A DNA stretch of 64,000 nucleotides from assembly GCA_905147135.1 (NCBI GenBank), contig LR990061.1, positions 8,656,026-8,720,025 of the forward strand. Reading direction: 5' to 3'. Positions 22,845 to 33,131 of this stretch are shown here, piece by piece (the stretch's first letter is position 1; every line of letters starts with the position of its first letter). The DNA is from Blastobasis lacticolella. Taxonomy: Eukaryota > Arthropoda > Insecta > Lepidoptera > Blastobasidae. A program made the translations under genes and the position numbers. The notes under the pieces are model-generated. The model was not told where the DNA came from, searched no databases, and saw only the letters and a list, made by a program, of their open reading frames with translations.

Positions 22845-23493
22845 GGCTTGTTCCGTTTATCCACCCTAAAACAGGCACCCTAAGGAGGATACTCGAAAAC
22901 GCGTGTCCATCTATCCACCCTGAACGGGGTGGATAACCGGCATCCACATCTGATTGTTCTTCCGACTTTTTACCCCAAGTACAGTTTGAATAAAATTATC
23001 TATTAAATAAAAGCTTGCATCCTGTATTTATAAAAATAACTTTTTCACTAAACAAAAATAATGATTACTTCTCTACTAACTAAAAATAAATAAAAAATAC
23101 TACACCCATGCGAAGCCGAGGCGGGGCTGGCAGTATTTTATAAGTTTTGCAAAACGTTCAGAAAATGACCAACACGTATTTCATTATTGAGTAGCCGAAG
23201 TTGTGTATCCTGGAGAAATTCGTCCCTTTTAATGTATATTTGCAATCGTTTTCTAAATGTTTGTGCTGCAGTAGACGTATTAGCGAAGAACTGTGCATTT
23301 TTTTGCACGCATTCCAAAAACTTAACCGGGTTTGTGTATGTTTCTGTAAATGACTGTACATAGGCAGGGGAGAAAATCGGAAGAAAGATTTTATATGAAT
23401 TACGAATATCCACCCTGTTTAGGGTGGATAGATGGACACGCGTTTCCGAGTATCCTATATAGTGCCTGTTTTAGGGTGGAAACGGAACAAGCC
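22845..23493. mobile_element. 649-bp TIR DNA element with 8-bp TSD and an open frame
   Basis: Terminal inverted repeats of about 90 bp: left GGCTTGTTCCGTTTATCCACC..., right the complement with few differences, both including ACGCGTGTCCATCTATCCACC. The flanks TCACATTG (22837-22844) and TCACATTA (23494-23501) agree in 7 of 8, suggesting an 8-bp target duplication as in hAT, P or Merlin elements; the GG termini are not typical hAT. The interior holds a 91-codon frame on the minus strand and, at ~23100-23125, a motif resembling a second Helitron 3' end. Confidence 0.75.
23138..23413 (-). CDS. Short unknown frame inside the 649-bp TIR element
   Basis: Up to 91 codons. It begins within the right terminal repeat, and the first in-frame triplet is not necessarily a real start. 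The predicted peptide (YVQSFTETYTNPVKFLEC, FRKRLQIYIKRDEFLQD, NNEIRVGHFLNVLQ) has an even hydrophobic/charged pattern and could be helical, unlike the low-complexity frames elsewhere in this A+T-rich DNA. I do not recognise a family. It may be the tail of a lost transposase or a chance frame. Confidence 0.3.
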   Translation of the reverse strand: MDIRNSYKIFLPIFSPAYVQSFTETYTNPVKFLECVQKNAQFFANTSTAAQTFRKRLQIYIKRDEFLQDTQLRLLNNEIRVGHFLNVLQNL

Positions 23494-23659
23494 TCACATT
23501 AGGATCATTCTGAAAACGTATTGTTTTTCTAGAAATTATGTTAGGAATAAAACATGTTTAGGTTTGCCTACTGATTACTTATATTATTATATTCACTTGA
23601 GCCTTTAGATATTGAGTACATATGTTTTTTTTTTAAGTGTTACATACACTTCGACAAAT

Positions 23660-23925
23660 CATCATTACCATCACAGCCCATAACAGACCACTGCAGGGAC
23701 TTAGGGCCTCTCTCACAAAAGGGGAGGTTATTGCCGTAATCTCCACACTTGGCAGGCGGATTGGAGATCGTAGTGTTATAAATATAACAATGGAAAACGC
23801 TGCATTTTCGACCCTACGGAAACTTTAGATCTTTTGCCTCGAAGATATTAGTCGCCTTGTACGACACGACACCCACGAGTGTAAGGGGTTGGTGCTATTC
23901 TACTCTGCCGGACACCACACGGCTG
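23660..23925 (-). repeat. Family A SINE-like repeat
   Basis: Minus orientation, ATCACAGCCCATAACAGACC to GCCGGACACCACACGGCTG. Includes a local duplication (ACGACACGACACC) near 23855. Confidence 0.75.
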
Positions 23926-24287
23926 TTCTATTCTTCGACACATTAAAATGAAAAACCGCTGCCGCTTATGTCCCTGCTCCTTCCACTTCACTGAAGTTGG
24001 GACGTGTGTATCTCACTAGACAACTCCCATACAAAACTTCACACAGCGCGCGACGTTTATGAGAACTTTGACATTGTTATGTGTTGTTTGTACATGACAT
24101 ACGTGGATGGTCCTCCATTGGGATCTCAAGCGGCAATGGATGCTCGTAAGATGTTATGGCTGATATTAAACTGGAGAATCTTTAGATGAGACATCTGTCG
24201 GCTTTATTGTTGATATTAGGGGTGAAATTATTTCATTATGAAACGGTCGGTGCTTTATTTTGTCTGCTATATATCGACAACACAACT

Positions 24288-24495
24288 GGGCCTCAAGTCC
24301 GTTAATTTACTAATGGCTTGAATTGTTATTGGATCGCAATCGGTGTTCTATGGCAGTTTAACACGTATTTAGTATTCTGCTACTGTTACTAATAGCACGA
24401 TTGAATTGTAATTGGATTGTAATCGCAGCCTAATGGCATTTTTACGCGTTTTTAGTATACTGCTACCATTAAAACTGCTGGACCCGGGGCCCTGG
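24288..24495. mobile_element. GGCCTCAAGTCCG-family MITE, second copy
   Basis: Begins GGGCCTCAAGTCCGTTAATT and carries two ATTGAATTGTAATTGGATTG-like blocks; the right arm is diverged. Confidence 0.6.
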
Positions 24496-27400
24496 TGTAT
24501 CGTCCTCGGTTAAGGTAGGCGGGAGGGGAACGTTTAGAGGCTATTTCGGGGCTGTAAGAGGGGGGCACGGGGCAGGCACCTCAAAAAAACAAAATGCTTC
24601 TTGCCTCGCGCCCCAAGTCCATCCCTGAAAAATGAATTTTTCGTTCATGATTTTGGGTCCAAACCGTCAACAAATTTTTGGAACACATATATTATACGTC
24701 ATATGGCCATAACGGAACAGAACTGAACGGACTTAGGGTACTATATAATATTAACACCTTAACATAATATTTGTGAAGACAAAACCGCTTCTTGATAGAT
24801 AACTGAGCGATAAATAGGTAAAAACATGTAGTAAATGCGAAACATTCCTAAGGTAAACAGTTTTGATACTTGTTGTTTGAATGCGTCTTCCCACCAAGTG
24901 TTACCACATTGAAGTACGAACTTGTACAATATACGTACAGTAGGTACAATACAAAGTAAACGCGTGCCTACCAACAAAAAGACATCAAAACGCCACTAAA
25001 CCCCGTTTACTTCCCGCCACAACGCTCATTACACCACGTAGACTCTGTCTCAGTAACTGCACGGGTCCATTGTCTTCCGAACCGAATTCGAGGAAATATT
25101 AACTACGTGAGATAATATTAAGTAAGTCTTATATTTTTGGAGCGCTACTAGTCTAGTGGCAGCGTCCATGCGATAACGTCAACCAAGGTTAAGCAATGCT
25201 CGTAATCATAGGCGTAGGAAAGGGGGGAGCCGGGTGGGCCGTGCCCACCCTAGAATGGTCTAGTGCCCACCCCAGGATGTGGTGCTCACTGGCTGTACAT
25301 TGGCGATTGACTCGACTTCATCGGCCACCTCAGGGACCAGGACCTGGAAATCAGCCCTAGATGTGCTAATGCTCGTAATGTCCAGGAACTGGTTGGGTGA
25401 CCGTTTCGTTAGTTGAACTTTAGCACCGCAACGAGCTTACCACCGTTAGCTGTGCCTCCTAACACCTTTGGCGAACCGAGGTTGACCAAAGTTAGACAGT
25501 TTAGATCTCCGTGATGGTATTTTCTGTTATTATTTAAGTCTATTATTATTATACTTGCATAAATTATTCCATTACGTTGTTATTACATTACTCGTGTTGT
25601 TTTGCTTTAATTTTCCATGCTGAATGATCTTTAATAAGTAGGATGCCTGGAATAAATCACTATAAGCGATAAGGCCGCTTGTTTTCAATTCCACAGGTAT
25701 CCAGCCATAGATTGAGGTAGGCCACGTAAAATATGCGAGTCATACGTATCAAGAATTTATCATTATGGTGTCAATAAACGTAATACATAGAGTTACATCT
25801 TTTTTCCGAAGGATTTGGTTGAGACCTCTCAACAGAACTTCCTCTCTTGAAAACTGAAGATGAAATACAATGTAACCAGAACATAGATGAAAAATACAAA
25901 AAATAAACTTCACCAAAATGTTCCCAGACCGGACCGCACGAAACCACGGACAAAGGCCCGTGAGCCTCCGCAATCATTCGCTAGATTAACCGCTGTCATT
26001 CCTTGGAACACTTGGTAGTTTTTCAAAACGTCTTTATCAAAGTTACTCGCAACTCCGTGCAGTTGGATCTGTCATTACGCGGGCGAAAGTCGCGGTAATT
26101 TCGCGTAATTTTACTTAGGCTTTAGTTTTGCGTGGGTGCTCGGAGTTCTCAAAAGGAAGAGGTACGGGCGGTTAGGCATTTTGGATAAATAGGTCATGCG
26201 GGATATTCGCAGATATCTGTGGTTTTAGGGGATTTTGATATTTCTTATGGGGTACATAAGAGCTTATACAGATGTACGTGATTTAAGCGCGTTTTGTCCC
26301 AAATGTTATGTTATGCAATTTTGGTGTCTATAGTAATGACAGAAAGCACAGAGAAAGTCTTTTAAACCTGTTAAACAGCTGTCCTTATCCCCTCAACTGG
26401 CAACCCTCCGGTTGCAGGCCTGGAATTTTTTTTAAGATCTGGCGACCCTCCGGCTGCCGAGCGCCCGCCCTATTTAATGTCATAATTTAACTGTATTACC
26501 TAAATATGTTTGTGTAAGGTTGTCTAACGTATTGTTTTAATTAAAAAATGAAAAAGCTAGCTCGCCAGCAAAAAATATGGCATTTTATGTGTCAAAATAA
26601 TGAAAAAGGTAGTATTTTGTTAGTTAGTTTAATTAAGCGTGACTTGACCTAGAAAATGGTATTCAAAATATTTTGATAACAATTTATATGATTACTTAAC
26701 TATTTATATGAGTAACTTTTTTACCTATTAAATATTTGTTACAAAGGAATCAATACATTGATGATAATTTTATCGTCAAAAGTGTATTTTGCGCGCACCA
26801 CACATGTGTGTCATCCAAATTCCTTATAATTTAATTTTTACCAGTGGTAAATTTAATTTTACAGTTTACGGCAGTATATCATTATAATAATATATACTAT
26901 TTAATACAATTTATTTTATATTTTTACGATTTCTTGCAAGCTTTCCGAAAATTCTAGGCGGAAAACACGTTGCTATCTAACATTTATCGAAGTATTAAAA
27001 CTCTAACAACACAACAAAGCATATAAATGGTTATTAAAACATTTATTTAACTATACGACGCATATGTCTTATTGTCATTTTGAGAAATGACTAAAGGTTT
27101 AGGCAAAAATTTGGATAGTGCGTGAAAAATATAGTAGCATGACTTGTTTATCATAATAACATTCGTTTTTTTGACAATATATTTTCCTCAGTCATATAAT
27201 ATTTATTTTCAGGATGCTTTGTAATCATATCATTTCTTTAGCGGAAAACTTGACACTTGAGAACGTTTCCTCGGGCTCAATGTCTAAAAGAAAAAATCGT
27301 ACAAGTGTGTATAGGACTCGCTCCCTGATCTAAATCTGTTCAGCTGGTCAAATTTTAAAAGGTAATTTATGTTGATAAAATGATATTATGGGTATATACT

Positions 27401-28362
27401 TTTGGTTATCAAGAGAAAGAAACGGAAAGACACGATCAATAATAACTTAAATTAATTAATTATTTATTATTTCCAACTAATATTTTAAATATGAAAGTTT
27501 GTATGGATGGTTTAATGTTTGTTGCTCCTTCACGCAAAAAATACTAAACTGATTTAAATTATTATAGCCCAGAAAATCACATATCTATAATTTATCCCGT
27601 AATTGAATGTGGCTCTCGCAGCAACCTACCCGGAAATCGCGTTCAAATACACCACAATCAGTTTCACATCTACAAATTGACTGAATAGTTTAGCGTCAAA
27701 TTAGGATCCGGTGTCCCATTAACATCATTGTATCGTATGTCAGTTATAATACTCTCAGATCAGCCACAAATCAATAGCGGCTATTTATAAGCAAGCATGT
27801 ATAGGAGATTAATCTTGCTATCTTAGCTAAGACGAGAGTGATCTGTACGGATTTCTGTACACGACAGCTGAGCATTGCCTATTGTCTTTGCGACTATTGT
27901 TCGCAGCTGAGAGGCTGTCTCTGGATGTTCGTTAGTGGATAGTATTGATTGTAGATTGATATAGGTAGTGGTGTGTCGACTGAGTGGGTTTTCAAGTTTC
28001 GGATCCGGTACAAGGTGAAGTACGCTTTAGCTGTCTGATTTCCGATTTCGTAGAATTATTTCAGGATTCCGACCTTTTCTAAATTTAAGACACGACAAAA
28101 TTTGGTTGTATGCACGGCGTGTTCGATTCCTCGCCGGACTATTGAAATGATGGTATGGTGTTTTATTGCTATATGTCCGGGGTATTACTACGTAAGTATA
28201 TTACAAGAACATAAGAGCATGACCATCTTAAGAATCATGTTCCTGTGCACTATAGTTAACAAAGCATTTCACTAAAGGTGCAATAGCTTTCATGTATTAA
28301 CCGAAGATGCATAATATACCTTTTATGTTGCTGTAGCTGCATAGGGAACTTTAGTTGAAGTG
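24496..28362. other. Unassigned A+T-rich DNA
   Basis: Apart from the 5S-like repeat, nothing recognised over nearly 4 kb. 26395-26460 has a short direct repeat (TGGCAACCCTCCGGTTGC / TGGCGACCCTCCGGCTGC). 27780-28010 is less A+T-rich with a TATTTATAAG motif, and might be a promoter and 5' leader, but no coding exon follows. Confidence 0.35.
25135..25480 (+). repeat. 5S rRNA-like repeat interrupted by a retroinsertion
   Basis: The outer halves, CAAGGTTAAGCAATGCTCG and CTGGTTGGGTGACCGTTT, resemble the internal control region of 5S rRNA (GTTAAGCAACG... and GGATGGGTGACCG). They are separated by 161 bp (25207-25367) bounded by a perfect 12-bp duplication AATGCTCGTAAT (25195-25206 and 25368-25379). 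With the insert removed the 5S-like segments are correctly spaced. Probably a 5S-derived SINE rather than a true 5S gene. Confidence 0.5.
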
Positions 28363-28594
28363 GCCCTATTTGAAGAGTGTTTCCGTTATTAGATTAATCG
28401 ATTAGTCGTCGAAAGTTCAAATTAAAATAAGGTTTCGACCTTAAAGGTATAGGGATAGGGTATAGGTCAGTTGGTGACAGAGTCTGGCTTAAATCGAAAA
28501 TATTTTGTCGCGTTATTTCTTCCGAGAGCTAATCTATGTAGGTTTGTTTACGATTTGTCAGTGATGCGCAAGATGAGATACTAGGATTGTAACG
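28363..28594 (+). repeat. 234-bp direct repeat, copy 2
   Basis: Copy of 7235-7468. It ends one base before the left TA of the mariner-like TIR pair at 28595, so the latter may have inserted at its edge. Confidence 0.75.
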
Positions 28595-29499
28595 TATGGT
28601 CTGTTTAAACTGACTTGTCTTATTTGGTGAACAAACAATGTCCAAAATCACGACTTGCCGTATCAATCATGGTACGTGTTTTTTTTTATGTTTTACGGCA
28701 GACAAACAGGCAAGCGGGCCACCTGATGGAAAGTGGTCAACACCAGGGGAGTCACTAATGCGTTGCCCGCCCCTGAAGAGACCACTAATATACCTCTTAA
28801 ACGATCCCATGTCATAGTCCAAAGGAAACACTGTGGCTGGGAGCTCATTCCACATCCGAATCGTACAAGCGAGAAACGTTCTTTCGACCCTTCGCGTCGT
28901 GACCAACAAAGGGTCTACGTAGTGAGGATGAGTACCAAACCCACGGCGGGTGGTGCGATGGCGGAATTGTGCTGTGGGCACCAGATCGAAAAGTTCCTCG
29001 GAACACTCCCCATTGTACACCCGATAGAAAACACACAGGGAGCCAAAGTCCCTTCGGTTTGTCAGTGGTTCCAAATTGCGTGTTTGTATGGGATCATCGA
29101 CAATTCGTACGGCGCGTCTCTGTACGGTGTCCAGAGGATTAAGCAGGTCGGCAGTTTCGCCGGCCCAAAGATGGGAACAATACTCCATATGTGGCCGCAC
29201 TTGTGCCTTGTACAGCAGCAGGCGCTGCCCTTGGGTGAAGTATCGCTTGGACCGGTTAAGCACTCCAAGCTTTTTCGAAGCCAGTTTGGCCTTGCCTTCC
29301 AGGTGACTCAGGAATCGCACGCAATCCTATATGTGAATCCAATATATTATAATCCAATATTTAATCCACGCAATACAAATGTCGAGAATTATATAAGAAA
29401 CACATAGAATGTGCATTTTAACTAATACTGCTGCACATTATCCATTTAAACACAGAATTTCCTTAACCAAATAAGACAAGTCAGTTTGGACAGATTATA
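28595..29499. mobile_element. Tc1/mariner-like TIR pair split by a CR1 insertion
   Basis: Inverted repeats at 28597-28628 and 29466-29497. The inner 22 bp of each arm are identical in inverted orientation (core ACTGACTTGTCTTATTTGG). Both ends abut TA, the mariner target dinucleotide. Between them sits the CR1/Jockey-type tail (28667-29325), leaving only about 250 bp of original element, so this reads as a small mariner-like MITE into which the LINE later inserted. Superfamily assignment rests only on the TA borders. Confidence 0.55.
28667..29325 (-). pseudogene. CR1/Jockey-type LINE, 3' part of ORF2 (5'-truncated)
   Basis: A 217-codon minus-strand frame without an ATG: VRFLSHLEGKAKLASKKLGVL, then QGQRLLLYKAQVRPHMEYC, LDTVQRRAVRIVDDP, CTIRMWNELPATVFP and YDMGSFKRYISGLFRGGQR. 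These are the conserved post-palm motifs of CR1/Jockey-superfamily ORF2 (YK..VRP..EYCS..W, Q..A.R.V, WN.LP..VF). The reverse transcriptase palm and endonuclease are missing, as expected for a 5'-truncated insertion. The 3' end is at the left with a T-run (28680-28690). The frame is unbroken, so the copy is young. Four further pieces of this family lie at 39826-40100, 44966-45095, 63070-63272 and, more diverged, 53705-54020. Confidence 0.85.
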
Positions 29500-29676
29500 C
29501 TACTACTCTTCTTTGTTGTTTATATATTTATTTAAACTTAATGCACTGTTACGTACAACGGCGGACTTGTCCCCTGTTCCTATTATTTGGAGTCGGGTCT
29601 CCTCATACGCTTCTATCAGGCAACTCTGTAATAGACGCGTTTTACCTTACAATAAAACGCATATTAAATACTTACC

Positions 29677-29826
29677 TTATTCGAAGCCTATACATATATG
29701 AGAGCAGCACTTCCGTTTCCGCTAAGTATCGCTAACTTCATTGTGGTATCCCTGCTTTTGCACCCCTCCACCGCCCGCAGGCGAGCGACTCACGTTGGTG
29801 AGATCGGGCTCGCTCTTGGTTCATTG
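29677..29826. repeat. DIRS left (3') inverted terminal repeat
   Basis: 150 bp, identical in inverted orientation to 34857-35006. Outward of it lies a 44-bp edge unique to this end (29633-29676) that reappears, reverse-complemented and unchanged, in the internal complementary region. The unequal outer edges, 44 and 12 bp, are typical of DIRS-type ends. Confidence 0.93.
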
Positions 29827-29864
29827 CAGGATGCTGTGCGGCATCTCCGCCAGGCAGACCTTAT

Positions 29865-29968
29865 TGTATAGGCTTCGAATAAGGTAAGTATTTAATATGC
29901 GTTTTATTGTAAGGTAAAACGCGTCTATTAAATCCTGTACGTTATTCGAAGCCTATACATATATGAGA
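29865..29968. repeat. DIRS internal complementary region (circle-junction template)
   Basis: 104 bp. Its left half is the reverse complement of the element's left end from 29630 to about 29695, and its right half that of the right end from 35021 back to about 34979. The two halves share ATT at 29927-29929. In the accepted DIRS replication model this region templates completion of the ends and joins them into a circle. The match to both ends appears perfect. Confidence 0.92.
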
Positions 29969-30353
29969 AGTGTTTGATATCGTCTGGCGGTGGAGGTACA
30001 TCAGTTAATTACGACGCCAATGTGATTATGAATTTGTGTAGGAAATTAGACAACGTTTCTATGAAACCATAGCTTATTAATTGTAGCTAATTTTACCACA
30101 TAGTATGGATAAGTACTAATTATGACAAACTGTAATGTATATAAGTTTAATATTTAACAATTATAATGTAGCTGTTTAGTGAGTTAGGCACTAATAAATA
30201 CAACATAAATCAATCATGTGATACCTTTACACAATATTATCAGAAAATCATGATATTATAATAACCATCATGTGGTGTTATCTTATGTTTATGACATAAT
30301 TCTAAAATTAAACATGAATAAGTAACAAGCAAATTATACGGCTTATTATTTTT
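29969..30353 (-). other. DIRS 3' untranslated segment
   Basis: About 385 bp of A+T-rich DNA between the recombinase stop and the internal complementary region. No open frame, hairpin or repeat stands out apart from a T-run just after the stop. Confidence 0.6.
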
Positions 30354-33131
30354 TTATGCAGACTGAAATAAATTTCTTAAATTTTTACTGCAATCAACTG
30401 GACTACGGGAGATTTCCCTGCGATAAAATTTTGTAAACGTATCCGCAGAACGCCAGTTGCCTTGGCTTAGTATTTTATCTAACGGAAAATTGTCTATCCA
30501 ATTTTTGGAGGCTACTGCGGATCTGATACTACCAGGCGAGGCTATAATTTTTGTCTCTCGCAGGACCGATTTTATCCATCCACCGATTATGGTGCGGGAT
30601 GCAGGACGGGGTTCTGCTCTAGCGGTTACGAAAAGTCTATTGCTATTACAGGCTTCCCGCCGCTGCCGGCCTAGAACAATAAGACGATTAATCCAATAAA
30701 CAGGATTAGTACCCAGATTTTGGGAGTTATTTAGGATCCGCCATCCAGATTGTCTATAACCTGATGAATCTGTCTTGGAGCCAAAAGTAGGCCATAGAAT
30801 AATATCCTGATCTGATTCTATTAGGTGCTCTGAATCAACACATAACAGTGTAAGGTCGTGGACACGCCTTCCAGAACAAAGTAACAATAGGGTAGCTGTG
30901 TGCCTGGACACTTCGTAGAGGTTATCAGTTTTCTGTTTCTGTGACAGAAAACTAGACAGTACAGACACATCCCATATTGGTGATTTAGGGTCTTTCGGAC
31001 GCTTCAAGGAGATAGCCTTCAATATTTGGTTAACTAATTTATGGCTAGATAAAGCACCAGGGTGGTCTGTATTGGAAAGTGTTGACACAACGGACTTATG
31101 TAATAATATTGTGTTATATGACAAACTATCTTTCTGGAATAGATCAGACAAATATCTCGCTAAGTCTGAAGCACTTGGATTAGACTTGTCAACATTATTA
31201 CTTTGAGACCAACTACACCAGCGAACCCAGGCTACTTTATATGTTTTAAGCGTAGAATCACGCCAACCTGATTGTAGCAGAGCCTTTTGTTCAGAAGTCC
31301 AATTTAAAAAATTCCCAGACCACCCCCACATTTCCAAACTTCCATGACCAATTCGTTCACTCGTGGAGGTGGTGATTGGATTGACGCATCTATCATGACT
31401 TGGCTCAAATTGTGTATTGTGTGGGGTGGTGCTATTGCTCTGGCTTTTAGGTCCGCGCGCCAGAAAACCTTCTCCCATCTCGGCGCAACTACTAGGTAGG
31501 TGCCTAACGCTTGATTCATGTGTTGGAGTACCCTTGGAATCAGGCAAGGTGGGGGAAACACCCACGCTAACCGGTACTTCCATTGTACGCTCAGGGCATC
31601 GTAAAATAGTGCCTGTTCGTCTGTTTGATCCAGAGTCGAGTATACTGGTACTACATGAGCTACTTGAGAGGCGAATAGGTCTATGTCGGGTCGACCCCAT
31701 TTGGAGAATATTAGTTTCGTTGCCCGAGGTAGAATGTGCCACTCCGGTAAACGATGCAGTCTCGACAGACTGTCCGCCTCGGCATTGAAAAGCCCTGGTA
31801 GGTGGTATATCCTCAAATGAATTTGAAACAAATCTATTAACTGAAATATTTTGTATGTCAAATCCATGAGAGTCTCGGAACGAGTACCACCTTCGTTTCT
31901 GAGATATGCCACAACTGTACGACTGTCGCTCTGTACTAAAATAGAGGCTCGGCAAAGATCGAGTTCGTGGCCTTGTTGGAGGATTTTCGACACTGCCAAA
32001 AGTTCTTTGCTGTTGCAATGGAGATGTTTCTCGTGTACGTTCCAAAGGCCGCTCAAAACTTGGTTGTTGAGTTTCGCACCCCAGGCTACGTCCGAGGCGT
32101 CGGTCGTGAGATAATGGGTCGGAGTTGGACTTTGTAACGGTGAGGAAAGGTGGCAGTTTCGTAACCACCACCACAGGTTCTGAATAGCTTCGTGTGTCAA
32201 TGGGATCCGTTTCTTCGGCGGTAGAGTGAGTAATACATTCTGTACTCTCTGCAACTGGCGACAGTTTAATCGACCCCTCGGCACAACAAAGTTTGCGAAA
32301 TTCATGACTCCCAAGAGAGTTTGCAATTCTTTGAGGTTTGCTTTCATTTCTTCTGCCATTTTGGTCGTCAATCTCCTGATTTTTTGAATTTTCTTTTCCG
32401 GGAGGCACTTTTCGTTGGACCAGGTGTTCCAAAGAATTCCGAGGTATTCTATGGATATCTGTGGTTCGAATGTGGACTTTGCGCAATTGATTTGCCACCC
32501 CATATCGAATAAAGTCTCGACTACGAACTTCGTGTGCGTAGCAAGAATCTGACGATCTTGATGGACAATCATAAAATCGTCGAGATATACCACAACTCTT
32601 ATTCCTTTTCCGCGAAACATCTGTGCAATCCAGTTTGTCAATGAAGTGAATATTCGCGGCGCCGAACTTAGACCAAATGGCAGACAGGTCATCTGTAGCA
32701 ACTCGTTTCGGTAGGCTAGTCTTAAGTACCGCCTGTGATTTTCTGCTATAGGTACATGGAAGTAGGCCTGCGAAAGGTCTACCTTCGTCAACCAGTCTTG
32801 TGGTTGTAGGAAGTCGGGAATTTTGTATGCATTTATGAGTTGAAACTTGTCTACCCAAACATACTCGTTTAAAGCCTTCAGATTGAAGATTGGTCTCCAA
32901 GACCCGTCGGTCTTTTCTATTAGGAATAAGCTTGACAGGAAACTGGGAGAGTCGGGTGCTGTTTCGAGAACTCCTTGTTCCTTCATAGTGTCTATTATTG
33001 TTGACATTTCCAATGAGACGGGTGTCGCATAGTTGTTTCCAGGCATTACCAGAGGCGGTTTCTGTATAAAAGGAATTCGATAACCTTGAATTATTTTTAA
33101 TATGAATGGTGGGGCACTTTTCATTTTCCAT
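30354..33131 (-). CDS. DIRS tyrosine recombinase (open frame overlapping RT)
   Basis: A 925-codon frame opening at an ATG at 33131. Codons ~1-605 lie over the RT gene in another frame and are Ser/Arg-rich with no recognisable fold, so they are probably not part of the enzyme. The recombinase proper is ~605-925 (30354-31310), starting just at the RT stop: LNWTSEQKALLQSGWRDSTLKTY begins the core-binding domain, and LLLLCSGRRVHDLTLL holds catalytic Arg I (R755/756). PGSIRSAVAS occupies the HxxR box (R870), then LSQGNWRSADTFTKFY ends in the nucleophile Y903. Motif spacing fits a DIRS-type integrase that inserts the circular DNA. Oddity: where most tyrosine recombinases have His of HxxR, this one has Gly867. 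Confidence 0.9.
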   Translation of the reverse strand: MENEKCPTIHIKNNSRLSNSFYTETASGNAWKQLCDTRLIGNVNNNRHYEGTRSSRNSTRLSQFPVKLIPNRKDRRVLETNLQSEGFKRVCLGRQVSTHKCIQNSRLPTTTRLVDEGRPFAGLLPCTYSRKSQAVLKTSLPKRVATDDLSAIWSKFGAANIHFIDKLDCTDVSRKRNKSCGISRRFYDCPSRSSDSCYAHEVRSRDFIRYGVANQLRKVHIRTTDIHRIPRNSLEHLVQRKVPPGKENSKNQEIDDQNGRRNESKPQRIANSLGSHEFRKLCCAEGSIKLSPVAESTECITHSTAEETDPIDTRSYSEPVVVVTKLPPFLTVTKSNSDPLSHDRRLGRSLGCETQQPSFERPLERTRETSPLQQQRTFGSVENPPTRPRTRSLPSLYFSTERQSYSCGISQKRRWYSFRDSHGFDIQNISVNRFVSNSFEDIPPTRAFQCRGGQSVETASFTGVAHSTSGNETNILQMGSTRHRPIRLSSSSCSTSILDSGSNRRTGTILRCPERTMEVPVSVGVSPTLPDSKGTPTHESSVRHLPSSCAEMGEGFLARGPKSQSNSTTPHNTQFEPSHDRCVNPITTSTSERIGHGSLEMWGWSGNFLNWTSEQKALLQSGWRDSTLKTYKVAWVRWCSWSQSNNVDKSNPSASDLARYLSDLFQKDSLSYNTILLHKSVVSTLSNTDHPGALSSHKLVNQILKAISLKRPKDPKSPIWDVSVLSSFLSQKQKTDNLYEVSRHTATLLLLCSGRRVHDLTLLCVDSEHLIESDQDIILWPTFGSKTDSSGYRQSGWRILNNSQNLGTNPVYWINRLIVLGRQRREACNSNRLFVTARAEPRPASRTIIGGWIKSVLRETKIIASPGSIRSAVASKNWIDNFPLDKILSQGNWRSADTFTKFYRREISRSPVDCSKNLRNLFQSA

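Larger units (their letters stand above)
20801..24287. other. Unassigned DNA outside the listed elements
   Basis: 20801-21578, 21722-22481 and 23926-24287 show no gene or clear structure. A short (CATA)n run lies at 21912-21932. Confidence 0.4.

Noticed and set aside
27750..28010. Possible host promoter and 5' leader (TATTTATAAG)
   Set aside because: No open coding exon with a start follows; TATA-like motifs are frequent in this base composition.
28733..29407. 224-codon plus-strand frame
   Set aside because: Antisense shadow of the CR1-like coding frame on the minus strand.
30457..30699. 80-codon plus-strand frame and others opposite the DIRS genes
   Set aside because: Antisense shadows of recombinase and RT frames; no independent motif.
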